Below are positions 41,076 to 50,546 of a DNA stretch of 64,000 bases, piece after piece; position 1 is the first letter of the stretch, and each line of letters opens with the position of its first letter. The translations under genes were made by a program, and so were the position numbers. Source of the DNA: Tepidanaerobacter syntrophicus (GTDB lineage Bacteria; Bacillota; Thermosediminibacteria; Thermosediminibacterales; Tepidanaerobacteraceae); NCBI RefSeq assembly GCF_001485475.2, contig NZ_DF977003.1:62001-126000 (forward strand). Direction: 5' to 3'. A model generated the notes under the pieces. The model searched no databases. It saw only the letters and a program-made list of their open reading frames with translations, and was not told the DNA's origin.

Positions 41076-42245
41076 ATGAATGTCCTCAAGCTACCCGCCT
41101 TTGGCATGTCAGCTAGAAGAGGAAAAATTGTTGAGTGGTTAGTAAAAGAGGGAGATACAGTTAAAGCCAATGAGCCATTATATAATATGGAAAGTGAAAA
41201 ATCCAGCATAACTGTTGAAGCCCCGTATGATTTAATAGTAAGAAAAATAATCCATCAAGAAGGAGATTTTGATGTCGGAACACCTATTGCAATAGTTTCA
41301 CTGCCGGACGAAGAATTTGACGAACAAGAGCTGAATAAGTTATTATCAGAAATATTAAATGATACAACAAAAGATACCTTGGGAGAAAAGACTGAAAAAG
41401 CAAAAGATACAATACCTAAAGATATTAGGAATATTAAAGCTACACCTTTTGCTCGCAAATTAGCAACTGAATTAAAAGTGAATTTAGAAAACGTTATAGG
41501 AACTGGACCCGATGGTCTAATTACAGATAGAGATGTAAAAAAATATATAGAGGAATTTAAAGAAAAGGAAAATTATCAATTAATAAGACTAACTGGTTTT
41601 GCAAAGATATCCGCAGAACATCTTACTGAAAGCTGGAAAAATATTCCTCATATTGTACAATTTATGGAAGTGAACGCAAATAGCTTAGTTAATGCTAGAG
41701 AAAAACTGATAAGCGAAATGAAATTTTCATATACTGATCTCTTGATAAAATTAGTTGCTATTACGTTAGAAAAACATCCCAAACTAAATGCTACCATGGA
41801 AAAAGAAAATGAGATAAAAAATTGGAAAAAAATAAATATTTCGGTAGCAATAGAGACTCCTTATGGTTTAACTGTTCCGGTAATAAAGAATGCTGATGAA
41901 AGGTCACTACAGGAAATTCACAAAGAAATAGAAAGGCTAGCTGAAAAATCAAGACAAAACAAACTGGCTCCGAGTGATATAAGCGGAGGAACTTTTACTA
42001 TATCTAATCTTGGCACGTATGGAGCAGAATTGGGCTTTCCAATAATTAATGCGCCTCAAGTAGCTCTTCTTTATATTGGTGCTATAAGACAAAAGCCGTG
42101 GATAGTAGATGGAAAAATTGATATAGCAATGATTATTAGTTTGTCACTAGCTTGTTACCACCGAGCCATAGATGGAGCAGTAGCTGCACGTTTTGCTAAA
42201 GATTTAAGAGAGGTAATAGAAAATGCTGAAACTTATTTATTGTAG
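41076..42245 (+). CDS. Dihydrolipoamide acyltransferase (E2)
   Basis: 389 residues. Lipoyl domain at about 1-78 with the attachment Lys42 in ESEKSS. Peripheral subunit-binding domain at about 112-150 (TPFARKLATELKVNL, then DRDVKKYI). Catalytic acyltransferase domain at about 165-389 with the HRAIDG (HxxxDG) motif near 359. It passes the acyl group from lipoate to CoA, making acyl-CoA without a ligase. No E3 (dihydrolipoyl dehydrogenase) gene follows in this window; E3 must come from elsewhere. It is the last gene of the island, followed by a terminator. Confidence 0.91.
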   Translation: MNVLKLPAFGMSARRGKIVEWLVKEGDTVKANEPLYNMESEKSSITVEAPYDLIVRKIIHQEGDFDVGTPIAIVSLPDEEFDEQELNKLLSEILNDTTKDTLGEKTEKAKDTIPKDIRNIKATPFARKLATELKVNLENVIGTGPDGLITDRDVKKYIEEFKEKENYQLIRLTGFAKISAEHLTESWKNIPHIVQFMEVNANSLVNAREKLISEMKFSYTDLLIKLVAITLEKHPKLNATMEKENEIKNWKKINISVAIETPYGLTVPVIKNADERSLQEIHKEIERLAEKSRQNKLAPSDISGGTFTISNLGTYGAELGFPIINAPQVALLYIGAIRQKPWIVDGKIDIAMIISLSLACYHRAIDGAVAARFAKDLREVIENAETYLL

Positions 42246-42283
42246 TTAACAGAGTAACAATTACAAACTAAATTTTGCGTTTT

Positions 42284-42312
42284 TTGGGAACTTAACTAAG
42301 TTCCCAATTTTT
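42284..42312 (+). terminator. Rho-independent terminator of the catabolic island
   Basis: An 11-bp perfect stem (TTGGGAACTTA with TAAGTTCCCAA) has a 2-base spacer and is followed by five T. It lies about 40 bp after the E2 stop. Confidence 0.9.
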
Positions 42313-42465
42313 GTATGCGCATCAAACGTATCCAAGAAAGTTTTGGCAAAATATCAATAGTAAACCAAGAAAAAAATTAAAAGGATTTTCTAGATATTTA
42401 TCGAATATATAGAATAAGGGTTTTAATAAGATGCTACAAAAAATTTAATTTCAGGAGGGGATTTA

Positions 42466-44124
42466 ATATTAAAGAAAAGCCTGGTAGTATTACTTGTTTT
42501 GCTGTTAGCTATTACAACCTTAGCCGGATGCGGTGGCGAAAAGCCAGCCGAAGAAGGCACCACACAGCCACAGCAAAGCGAAAGCAAAATTTTGCGAGTA
42601 GGCGTTATGTCTAATCCGCCAAAGCTTGATCCGGTTTTTGCAACAGACACTTCTTCTGCAAGGGTTATTTATCAGATATTTGAAACATTAGTAGACTATG
42701 ACAATGATGGAAAAGTACAGCCGCTTTTAGCGGAGTCTTGGGACATTTCTGAAGATGGCACAGAATATATATTTCACCTAAGAAAAGGCGTCAAGTTTCA
42801 TGACTCAATTGAAGGCAAACCAACAGCTAACGGAGGCAGAGAAGTAACTGCCGATGATTGGATTTGGACATTTAACTACATATTAAATCCAGATACAAAT
42901 TCACCAAGGGCTTATTTCCTTGATATGATTAAAGGTTATCAGGACTATCAAGACAAAAAAACAGAACAAATTGCGGGAATTACCAAGATTGACGATTATA
43001 CTTTAAAAATCGAAATTGATTATCCCTTTGCTCCGTTTTTGAGCGTTTTGGCGTATAATACTTTCAATGTTCTTCCCAAAGAAGACGTAGAAAAATATGG
43101 CACAGAACAATTTAATTTCCATCCCGTAGGAACAGGACCATTCAAATTTGAACAATGGGTCCAAGATGATAAAATCGTTCTTTCCAAAAACGAAAATTAT
43201 TGGGCAAAGGACAAAGATGGCAACCAACTACCGTATCTTGACGGTGTAGAATTTGGTATTGTTACTGATTTGGCAATGCAGTGGACGGAATTTGGATTGG
43301 GCAACTTTGATATAATTGAAGAAGTAGACGATCCGTATTATGAAGAAGCCAAGAAAATGCCAAATTTCATTGAGAGAGCAGAGCTCGGAACATACTATTA
43401 CGGATTTAACTTGACAATGGCTCCTTTTAAAGATAACAAGCCACTTAGACAGGCTTTCAACTATGCAATTGACAGAGAAGGCCTTATAAACATGGTTATG
43501 AACGGCAGAGCACTTCCGGCAAGCGGGCCGCTGCCTCCGGGAATGATGGGTTATGATGAAAATATCCAACCGAAATACACATATGATGTTGAGAAAGCCA
43601 AATCACTTTTGAAAGATGCCGGCTATCCCAATGGAATAAAGGTTGAACTGGTTTACAATACCAGCGAAGGCCATAAGCGAATAGCCGAAGCCCTTCAAGC
43701 CCAATTTAAACAGGTGGGCATTGATGTTGCATTAAAGAACGTAGACTGGGGAGCATTGTTAGATGCTGCAGACAGACTGGAAATTCCATTTTTTAGAATG
43801 GGATGGGTTGCCGATTATCCGGATCCGGATAACTTCTTATATGTTTTGCTTCATTCAAATAACATCGGACCTAATGGCAACTATACAGGTTTTAGCAATA
43901 AGCAATTCGATGACCTAACTTTAAGAGCCAGAAAAGAAACAGACCCTGCGGTTCGTGAAAAACTATATAAAGAGGCTGAAGCGATAGCTCGCGAGGAGGC
44001 ACCGTGGCTCTTTATATATCACTATACCACTCATGGTCTGGCTCAGCCATACGTTAAAAATATGAGAGTGCCTTTCTTTGGAGCATATTCACTTAAATAC
44101 ACCGAGCTTGACATACAAAAATAA
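42466..44124 (+). CDS. Peptide/oligopeptide ABC transporter substrate-binding lipoprotein
   Basis: About 553 residues of the SBP_bac_5 family. A lipoprotein signal (KKSLVVLLVLLLA core with lipobox LAGC) anchors it outside the membrane. Family segments include ILRVGVMSNPPKLDPVF, AESWDISEDGTEYIFHLRKG, FHPVGTGPFKFEQW and PLRQAFNYAIDREGLI. The complete signal peptide reads back to an ATA codon at 42466, placed 5 bases after AGGAGGGG. No ATG, GTG or TTG gives the charged N-region; the first ordinary start, TTG 42499, would cut the signal in half. It is first gene of a five-gene Dpp/Opp operon. Confidence 0.88.
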   Translation: MLKKSLVVLLVLLLAITTLAGCGGEKPAEEGTTQPQQSESKILRVGVMSNPPKLDPVFATDTSSARVIYQIFETLVDYDNDGKVQPLLAESWDISEDGTEYIFHLRKGVKFHDSIEGKPTANGGREVTADDWIWTFNYILNPDTNSPRAYFLDMIKGYQDYQDKKTEQIAGITKIDDYTLKIEIDYPFAPFLSVLAYNTFNVLPKEDVEKYGTEQFNFHPVGTGPFKFEQWVQDDKIVLSKNENYWAKDKDGNQLPYLDGVEFGIVTDLAMQWTEFGLGNFDIIEEVDDPYYEEAKKMPNFIERAELGTYYYGFNLTMAPFKDNKPLRQAFNYAIDREGLINMVMNGRALPASGPLPPGMMGYDENIQPKYTYDVEKAKSLLKDAGYPNGIKVELVYNTSEGHKRIAEALQAQFKQVGIDVALKNVDWGALLDAADRLEIPFFRMGWVADYPDPDNFLYVLLHSNNIGPNGNYTGFSNKQFDDLTLRARKETDPAVREKLYKEAEAIAREEAPWLFIYHYTTHGLAQPYVKNMRVPFFGAYSLKYTELDIQK

Positions 44125-44135
44125 AAGTTTTACCA

Positions 44136-44163
44136 TATGGCTTCCTTAAATAAGGAAGCCATA
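44136..44163 (+). other. Intercistronic hairpin after the binding-protein gene
   Basis: A 13-bp perfect stem (arms TATGGCTTCCTTA and complement) has a 2-base spacer. It lies 11 bp after the substrate-binding protein stop and before the permease. There is no T tail, so it more likely protects the 3' end of the binding-protein mRNA or lowers downstream expression than stops transcription fully. Confidence 0.7.
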
Positions 44164-44205
44164 CACAAATTCTTCGAAAGTATCGTAAAAGGAGGGAAAG
44201 GGGAT

Positions 44206-45132
44206 TTGCTAAACTATGTTATAAGAAGGCTTGTAGGAGCAATTCCTGTACTGATAGGCGTAATTGCTGTAGTGTTTATACTTACCACGATTGTTCCAGG
44301 AGACCCAGCCAGAATTATGATGGGGCAAAGGGGTAATCCTGAAACTATAGCAAAAATAAGGCATGAAATGGGGCTGGACAAACCTTTGCCTGTCCAATTT
44401 TTCGACTTTATGAAAAATGCCCTTACTCTCAATCTTGGACGTTCATATAGAAATAATATGACAGTAGTGGAGGCAATAGCAACGCGAATACCGGTGACTT
44501 TTAAGCTGGCATTTTTTGCTATAATTATAGCCGTTGCCGTAGGCGTGCCTCTGGGAATTATCTCTGCTGTAAAGCAGTATTCGTGGATTGATTATGGGGC
44601 GATGTTCTTTGCGATTCTTGGTATATCTGCGCCTGTGTTTTGGGTGGCTCTGCTTTCTGTGGTGCTTTTCTGTGTGATACTTGGTTGGATTCCTGGGACC
44701 GGCACCGGAAACGGCGAGCTTATTTATTATGTTTTGCCATCAATTGTTCTAGGACTTAGACCTGCAGCTCTCATTGCAAGGCTTACCCGTTCGAGCATGC
44801 TGGAGATAATAAGACAAGATTATATCCGCACTGCAAGAGCTAAGGGTTTATCTGAACGGGTTGTTATAATGAAACACGCACTGCGCAATGCTTTAATTCC
44901 CGTTGTAACTGTAATCGGTATTGAAGTTGCAAGTCTTTTGAGCGGTGTGGTCATCACAGAACAGATATTTTCATTGCCTGGCCTTGGAAGACTTAGCGTA
45001 GAGGCGCTGACAAATCGGGATTTTCCGGTTATAAGAGGCGTGGTTCTATTCATGGCTTTTATCTTTGTTTTAGCCAACCTTATAGTAGACCTTTCCTATC
45101 CATTTTTTGATCCAAGAATTAAATACGATTGA
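44206..45132 (+). CDS. dppB: Peptide ABC transporter permease, DppB type
   Basis: About 308 residues, six membrane helices. Standard DppB/OppB start (NYVIRRLVGAIPVLIGV), FILTTIVPGDPARIMMG, and the ABC-coupling EAA loop near RTARAKGLSERVVIMKHALRN in outline. TTG at 44206 is chosen because AAAGGAGGG lies 9 bases upstream and the family starts exactly here. An upstream in-frame ATG (44137) lies within the intercistronic hairpin. It forms the translocation channel with the next gene product. Confidence 0.9.
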   Translation: MLNYVIRRLVGAIPVLIGVIAVVFILTTIVPGDPARIMMGQRGNPETIAKIRHEMGLDKPLPVQFFDFMKNALTLNLGRSYRNNMTVVEAIATRIPVTFKLAFFAIIIAVAVGVPLGIISAVKQYSWIDYGAMFFAILGISAPVFWVALLSVVLFCVILGWIPGTGTGNGELIYYVLPSIVLGLRPAALIARLTRSSMLEIIRQDYIRTARAKGLSERVVIMKHALRNALIPVVTVIGIEVASLLSGVVITEQIFSLPGLGRLSVEALTNRDFPVIRGVVLFMAFIFVLANLIVDLSYPFFDPRIKYD

Positions 45133-45146
45133 TCGGAGGTAGAATC

Positions 45147-46064
45147 ATGGAAATGAAAGCAGAAAATAAGCAAAAAGAAACAAAACCTAATCAAAAAATG
45201 GAAGGCCGCAGTCTTTGGGCAGATGGGTGGAGTAGACTTAAAAGAAATAAGCTTGCTATGTTTGGTATGTGGCTCATTATAATTATTTGTCTTGCTGCGA
45301 TTTTTGCACCCTATATAACACGATATGATCCTTACGAACAATTTATTTGGACAGAAGGCCCCTCTGCAAGACTTTGCCCACCCTGTGCTAAGTATTGGTT
45401 TGGAACTGATGTATACGGAAGAGATATTTACACAAGAGTAATTTATGGCGCACGAATTTCACTGCAGATAGGCTTTGCGGCTACGGCCATATCAGTTGTC
45501 ATAGGAGTTGCACTTGGAAGCATTGCCGGTTATTATGGTGGCTTCATTGACGATTTTATAACATGGCTGACAAATGTAATATTTGCATTTCCATTTTTGC
45601 TGTTTGTTTTGGCTCTTGTAGCCTATCTGCCTCCAAGTCTGCCTCTTTTGTATATGGCTATTGGTATAGTTTCGTGGGCGTCTTTTGCCAGAGTTGCCAG
45701 AAGCCAGGTTATTCAAGTAAAAGAGATGGAGTTCGTGGAAGCTGCAACAGCCATGGGGGGAAAAGACAGCAGGATTTTGCTAAAACATATATTGCCCAAC
45801 ATTTTGGCACCTATTATAGTTCAAACGACTTTAGAAATAGGAAGCATAATTATGCTCGAATCGTCTCTTAGCTTTTTGGGATTCGGTATCCAACCCCCTA
45901 AACCTGCCTGGGGATATATGATTAGCGAAGGCAAGCAATATTTTCTTTCAGGCCAGTGGTGGTGGTCTGTATTTCCGGGTTTAGCTATAATGCTACTAGT
46001 GTTGGGCTTTAATCTTTTTGGCGACGGCTTAAGGGATGCTCTAGATCCCCGGCTTAAGCAGTAA
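45147..46064 (+). CDS. dppC: Peptide ABC transporter permease, DppC type
   Basis: About 305 residues. A polar N-terminus, then [20 protein letters not shown] and the DppC signature [20 protein letters not shown], with the EAA loop at [21 protein letters not shown] in outline and the ending [16 protein letters not shown]. Start 45147 follows CGGAGGT by 6 bases; a TTG at 45129 overlaps the dppB stop. It is cotranscribed with the other dpp genes. Confidence 0.92.
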   Translation: MEMKAENKQKETKPNQKMEGRSLWADGWSRLKRNKLAMFGMWLIIIICLAAIFAPYITRYDPYEQFIWTEGPSARLCPPCAKYWFGTDVYGRDIYTRVIYGARISLQIGFAATAISVVIGVALGSIAGYYGGFIDDFITWLTNVIFAFPFLLFVLALVAYLPPSLPLLYMAIGIVSWASFARVARSQVIQVKEMEFVEAATAMGGKDSRILLKHILPNILAPIIVQTTLEIGSIIMLESSLSFLGFGIQPPKPAWGYMISEGKQYFLSGQWWWSVFPGLAIMLLVLGFNLFGDGLRDALDPRLKQ

Positions 46065-46075
46065 GGAGGCGAATT

Positions 46076-47074
46076 ATGTCTAAAAACTTAGTTGAAGTAA
46101 AAAACCTCAAAACATATTTTTTTACTGAGGATGGAGTTGTTCCTGCTGTTGACGGTGTAGACTTTTCCATAAAAGAGGGAGAAACGCTTGGAATAGTAGG
46201 TGAGTCAGGCTGCGGTAAAAGTGTAACATCTCTTTCGATTTTGCGTCTTGTTCCCAGCCCTCCGGGCAAGATTGTGGATGGTGAAATTTTATTCAGAGGA
46301 GAGAATCTTCTTAAAAAATCTGAATCCGAAATGCGCAAAATTCGGGGAAATGATATATCGATGATATTTCAAGAGCCAATGACATCACTTAATCCTGTTT
46401 TTACAGTAGGCGAGCAGATAGCAGAAGCAATTGAATTACATCAAGGCCTAGATAAAAAACAGGCAATGGATAAAGCTGTGGAAATGTTAAAATTGGTTGG
46501 GATACCCTCGGCCGAAAAACGGGTCTATGATTTTCCACACCAGATGAGTGGCGGCATGAGGCAAAGAGTGATGATTGCAATGGCTCTTTCATGTAATCCG
46601 TCTCTTCTTATAGCGGATGAGCCCACAACAGCTTTAGATGTGACCATTCAGGCACAGATACTGGAGTTGATGAAGGACCTAAAGAAAAAACTTAATACTT
46701 CTATCATGCTCATAACTCATGACCTGGGCGTAGTAGCAGAAATGGCGGAGAATGTACTTGTTATGTATGCAGGGAAAGTTGTGGAATATGCAGATGTCAG
46801 AACTATTTTCAAGGAACCGAAACATCCTTACACAATAGGCCTTATGGAGTCGATCCCAAGGCTAGATCAGCCCAGAGAAAAACTTTACGTCATTGAAGGA
46901 ACGGTGCCAAATCCTTTTGACATGCCAAAAGGATGCAGATTTCACCCGCGCTGCCCTGAAGCGAAAGATATATGTGTAAACCGTGAGCCGGCATTAATTA
47001 GCAGCAATAATCATCAGGTGAGCTGCTGGAAATACAGCGACCAGTGGGAAGGGGGCGAGGATATTGGAATCTAA
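46076..47074 (+). CDS. dppD: Peptide ABC transporter ATPase, DppD type
   Basis: 332 residues. Walker [10 protein letters not shown]-loop [10 protein letters not shown], signature [15 protein letters not shown], Walker [13 protein letters not shown], and H-loop ITHDLGV. The C-terminal oligopeptide-type extension includes [15 protein letters not shown], whose cysteines are typical of DppD/OppD and may bind an Fe-S cluster. AAGGAGG precedes the ATG. Energises peptide uptake together with DppF, whose start overlaps its end by 11 bases. Confidence 0.94.
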   Translation: MSKNLVEVKNLKTYFFTEDGVVPAVDGVDFSIKEGETLGIVGESGCGKSVTSLSILRLVPSPPGKIVDGEILFRGENLLKKSESEMRKIRGNDISMIFQEPMTSLNPVFTVGEQIAEAIELHQGLDKKQAMDKAVEMLKLVGIPSAEKRVYDFPHQMSGGMRQRVMIAMALSCNPSLLIADEPTTALDVTIQAQILELMKDLKKKLNTSIMLITHDLGVVAEMAENVLVMYAGKVVEYADVRTIFKEPKHPYTIGLMESIPRLDQPREKLYVIEGTVPNPFDMPKGCRFHPRCPEAKDICVNREPALISSNNHQVSCWKYSDQWEGGEDIGI

Positions 47075-48038
47075 AAACGATAGACTCCTTGAAGTTAAGG
47101 GATTAAAAAAGTATTTTCCGATTACAGGCGGCTTGCTGCGAAAGACAGTGGGATATGTTAAGGCAGTAGACGGTGTGGACCTTTTTATAAAGCGAGCAGA
47201 AACTTTGGGCCTTGTCGGCGAGTCCGGCTGTGGCAAATCAACGTTGGGTAGAGCTATCTTACGGCTTATTGATGCAACTGAAGGGGAGATTACATACAAT
47301 GGCCAAAACATACTGGAGCTGACAAAAGAAGAAATGCGGGAACTACGAAAAAAAATGCAGATTATATTTCAAGATCCCTATGCCTCGCTTAACCCGCGAA
47401 TGACTGTAGGTGATATCGTAGGAGAGCCTATGGATATTTTTGGGCTTGCAAAAGGCCGAGAAAAAGAAGAAAGGATACTCGAGCTTTTAAATATTGTAGG
47501 TCTGGATGTCCAGCATATACGGCGATATCCTCATGAGTTTTCTGGCGGGCAGCGCCAAAGGATAGGAATAGCCAGAGCCCTTGCTGTAAATCCGGAAATT
47601 ATTATTTGTGATGAGCCGGTTTCTGCTCTTGATGTTTCTGTAAGATCACAAGTATTGAATCTTATGCAAGAACTACAGCAAAAATTTCAACTAACTTATT
47701 TATTTATATCCCACGATTTAAGCGTAGTAAAACACATAAGCGATAGGGTGTGCGTGATGTACCTGGGGAAAATAGTTGAAGTTTCGGAGAAAAACGAACT
47801 TTATTCAAATCCACTCCACCCTTATACTAAAGCACTTCTTTCTGCAATACCTATTCCTGATCCGGAAGCAAAAAGAGAAAGGATTATTTTGGAAGGTGAC
47901 GTGCCAACGCCGATAAATCCGCCGACTGGCTGTAGATTCCATACCCGCTGCCAGTATGCTATGCCTGTGTGCAGCCAGCAAGAGCCAATTTTAAAAGATA
48001 TCGGTAATGAACATTTTGTTGCATGCCATTTATATTAA
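47064..48038 (+). CDS. dppF: Peptide ABC transporter ATPase, DppF type
   Basis: 324 residues. Walker [11 protein letters not shown]-loop [14 protein letters not shown], signature [15 protein letters not shown], Walker [13 protein letters not shown]-loop ISHDLSV, and the C-terminal [15 protein letters not shown]. The TTG start at 47064 has GGGCGAGG upstream and overlaps dppD. It is the last gene of the transporter operon. Confidence 0.93.
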   Translation: MESKNDRLLEVKGLKKYFPITGGLLRKTVGYVKAVDGVDLFIKRAETLGLVGESGCGKSTLGRAILRLIDATEGEITYNGQNILELTKEEMRELRKKMQIIFQDPYASLNPRMTVGDIVGEPMDIFGLAKGREKEERILELLNIVGLDVQHIRRYPHEFSGGQRQRIGIARALAVNPEIIICDEPVSALDVSVRSQVLNLMQELQQKFQLTYLFISHDLSVVKHISDRVCVMYLGKIVEVSEKNELYSNPLHPYTKALLSAIPIPDPEAKRERIILEGDVPTPINPPTGCRFHTRCQYAMPVCSQQEPILKDIGNEHFVACHLY

Positions 48039-48087
48039 TTTTACCAAGTTTACTATTTATTGTTGAAAGGCAAATGCTACATATGCT

Positions 48088-48140
48088 AAAATCAGGTCAT
48101 CAGGTAATGATTGCTTTGTATTGCTTGATGGCCTTAATTT
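48088..48140 (+). repeat. Imperfect inverted repeat upstream of the DUF1015 gene
   Basis: AAATCAGGTCATCA...GTAAT and ATTGC...TGATGGCCTTAATTT form a long, interrupted stem in the 142-bp gap after dppF. It may be a weak terminator or leader structure. A TTGACA about 15-25 bp later could be a -35 box, but no -10 fits before the start. Confidence 0.4.
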
Positions 48141-48180
48141 GTAGTTTGACAAAACCAATCTTGACACCGGGGGGGATATT

Positions 48181-49431
48181 ATGGCAGTAATAAGACCGTT
48201 TCGAGCATTAAGACCTACAAAAGATAAAGTGGCACAGGTTGCGGCGTTGCCGTATGATGTGGTTACAACCGAGGAAGCAAAAAAGCTAGTTAAAGACAAC
48301 AACTATTCTTTTTTGCATGTGGATAAACCGGAAATCGATTTCGACGAACCTGTCGATCCGTATGATGTTAGGGTTTACAAAAAAGCCGGCGAAAAATTGT
48401 CACAGATGATTAAGGAAGGAGTATATAAAAGAGATAAAAATCCCTGTATTTATATTTATCAATTGACTAGAGATGAAAAAATCCAACAAGGGATAGTGGC
48501 TTGCACCTCGATAGACGATTATGTAAACAATGTTATAAAGAAGCATGAAAACACACTTCAAGCGAAAGAACAGGACAGAATAAACCATGTAAAATATACT
48601 AAAGCCCATACCGGGCCGATTATGATGTTTTATCAGGAAGACCCACAGATAAGCAATGAAATAAAATCATGGATTTTAAATCATAAACCGATTTATGATT
48701 TTGTTTCAGTTGACAACGTAAAGCAAACTGTTTGGATTGTAGATGATGAAACTACTATCAAAAAATTGACTGAAATGTTTTCTAAAGTAAGCTCACTATA
48801 TATAGCTGATGGACACCACAGGGCGGCTGCAGCTGTAAAGGTTGGATTAGAAATGAGGCAAAGCAATCCTAATCATACCGGCGACGAAGAGTATAATTAC
48901 TTTCTTTCAGTAATTTTCCCGGATAAACAGCTCACTATTATGGAATATAATCGAGTAATAAAGGACTTAAACGGTTTTAGTGAAAAAGAATTGCTGGAGA
49001 AAATCGAAGGAAATTTTGAGCTGGTTTATGAAGGAAAAGATCCTTTTAAACCAAGGGCCAAGCATTTTTTTGGAATGTATATAAACGGAAAATGGTATGG
49101 ACTTAGGGTAAGAGAAAATAGCTTTGATGAAAATGATCCCGTAGGAAGCCTTGATGTGTCTATACTGCAAAATCTTGTAGTATCACCTATTTTTGGAATT
49201 ACAAACCCAAGAGAAGATAACAGAATTGATTTTGTCGGAGGCGTAAAAGGCATAGATGAATTAGCGAGACTCGTTGACAGCAGAAAGGCAAGTATTGCCT
49301 TTTCGCTGTATCCAACACCTATCGACGATCTTATAAAAATTGCGGATATGGGTTTGATAATGCCGCCAAAGTCTACTTGGTTTGAGCCCAAACTGCAAAG
49401 CGGAATATTCATCCATTCTTTAGAAGACTAA
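48181..49431 (+). CDS. DUF1015 family protein
   Basis: 416 residues spanning the whole DUF1015 family. Typical segments are the N-terminus IRPFRALRPTKDKVAQVAAL and PYDVV, YIYQLTRDEKIQQGIVACT, and the conserved IADGHHRAAAA (about 218-228), which looks like a catalytic or ligand-binding His pair. No membrane segment or signal. These cytosolic proteins are common in anaerobic Firmicutes, and I know of no settled function. A G-rich RBS precedes the ATG. The ApbE gene follows 5-10 bp later, so they may be cotranscribed. Confidence 0.88.
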   Translation: MAVIRPFRALRPTKDKVAQVAALPYDVVTTEEAKKLVKDNNYSFLHVDKPEIDFDEPVDPYDVRVYKKAGEKLSQMIKEGVYKRDKNPCIYIYQLTRDEKIQQGIVACTSIDDYVNNVIKKHENTLQAKEQDRINHVKYTKAHTGPIMMFYQEDPQISNEIKSWILNHKPIYDFVSVDNVKQTVWIVDDETTIKKLTEMFSKVSSLYIADGHHRAAAAVKVGLEMRQSNPNHTGDEEYNYFLSVIFPDKQLTIMEYNRVIKDLNGFSEKELLEKIEGNFELVYEGKDPFKPRAKHFFGMYINGKWYGLRVRENSFDENDPVGSLDVSILQNLVVSPIFGITNPREDNRIDFVGGVKGIDELARLVDSRKASIAFSLYPTPIDDLIKIADMGLIMPPKSTWFEPKLQSGIFIHSLED

Positions 49432-49570
49432 AAGGGAGGAATCCACTGCGAAACACAATATCGGTAAAGCAAAATCAAAATTTATTCTCTTAATTTTTAT
49501 ATGTACGCTTTGCGCCTGCGCCTGCCAAAATAACCAAGAAGGCGAGAAAGTAATCGAAAAAACAAATTTT

Positions 49571-50503
49571 ATGCTTGATACAATAATCAAAATCGAGGCA
49601 TTTGGGCCAAATGCGTCTTCTAGCATTGATGAGGTATTTGCCAGAATTGGCGATATCGAAAGTAAGATGACAGTAAATGCTGATTCTAGTGAAATAATTG
49701 AAGTAAATAAACGAGCTGGAAAGGAATCTTACAAGGTAAGCCCTGACACATTTTATGTAGTTAAAAAAGGGCTGGAATATTCTCGGTTATCCCAGGGGAA
49801 ATTTGATATAACAATCGGGCCTTTGGTAAAATTATGGGGAATAGGAACTGACAAAGCTCGCATTCCTAGACCTGATGAAATAGAAAAAGCTCTAGAATTG
49901 GTAGATTACACCCAAGTGCTACTGGATGAAAAGAGCAACTCAATTTTTTTAAAAAAAGAAGGAATGGCTCTAGATTTAGGAGCAATTGCAAAAGGTTATG
50001 CCGCCGATGAAGCGGCACGAATTTTAAGAGAAAACGGAGTAAAAAGCGGTTTAATTGATTTGGGAGGAAATATCTATGCTCTAGGGGAAAAACCGGATGG
50101 AAAGCTGTGGAAGATAGGAGTGCAAAATCCTTTTGAACCACGCGGAAGCAGTTTTGCAACCTTAGAAGTCGCTGATAAAACATTGGTTACCTCAGGGATA
50201 TATGAAAGATATTTTGAAGAAAACGGAAAAAGATATCATCATATTTTAGACACAGCAACAGGTTTTCCTGTAGAAAACGGTCTTGCAAGTGTAACAATTA
50301 TATCGGAAAGCTCAATAGATGCAGATGCTATGTCAACTATGGTATTTTCTATGGGTTTAGATTTAGGAACAAAATTTATTGAAAGGCAAAAAGGTATAGA
50401 AGCAATTTTTGTAACGACTGACCGTAAGGTATATGCAACTTCGGGAGTTAAAAATTATAATTTTAAGATAATAGATAAAACTTTCGGACAAGAAGATATT
50501 TAG
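49571..50503 (+). CDS. apbE: FAD:protein FMN transferase, lipoprotein form
   Basis: The coordinates begin at the first ordinary start, but the protein probably starts near 49445-49460. In frame just upstream lie a basic region, the hydrophobic FILLIFICTL and lipobox-like CACAC, a lipoprotein signal as in many ApbE proteins. That stretch has GGGAGGA at 49434 but no ATG, GTG or TTG. ApbE core: DTIIKIEAFG, LWGIGTDKARIP, DLGAIAKGYAADEAA (about 138-152), GLIDLGGNIYALG, and the C-terminal HHILDTATGFPV followed by DADAMSTMVFSMG with the metal-binding Asp residues. It attaches FMN by phosphoester bond to Thr in periplasmic-side flavoproteins. RnfD and RnfG, encoded downstream, are obvious targets. 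Confidence 0.9.
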   Translation: MLDTIIKIEAFGPNASSSIDEVFARIGDIESKMTVNADSSEIIEVNKRAGKESYKVSPDTFYVVKKGLEYSRLSQGKFDITIGPLVKLWGIGTDKARIPRPDEIEKALELVDYTQVLLDEKSNSIFLKKEGMALDLGAIAKGYAADEAARILRENGVKSGLIDLGGNIYALGEKPDGKLWKIGVQNPFEPRGSSFATLEVADKTLVTSGIYERYFEENGKRYHHILDTATGFPVENGLASVTIISESSIDADAMSTMVFSMGLDLGTKFIERQKGIEAIFVTTDRKVYATSGVKNYNFKIIDKTFGQEDI

Positions 50504-50507
50504 CATA

Positions 50508-50525
50508 TTGTTAAATTTTTAACAA
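50508..50525 (+). promoter_or_regulatory. Rex operator, perfect match
   Basis: TTGTTAA-ATTT-TTAACAA is an 18-bp palindrome equal to the Rex consensus for Firmicutes. It lies 97 bp before the rex start codon and right after apbE, pointing to autoregulation of the rex-hyd locus by the NADH/NAD+ ratio. Confidence 0.88.
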
Positions 50526-50546
50526 ACATTTGACAATAATATAACA

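Noticed and set aside
42340-42365. Sigma-54 promoter before the dpp operon (TTTTGGCAAAATATC)
   Set aside because: The -12 GC is absent at the required 10-base spacing from GG.
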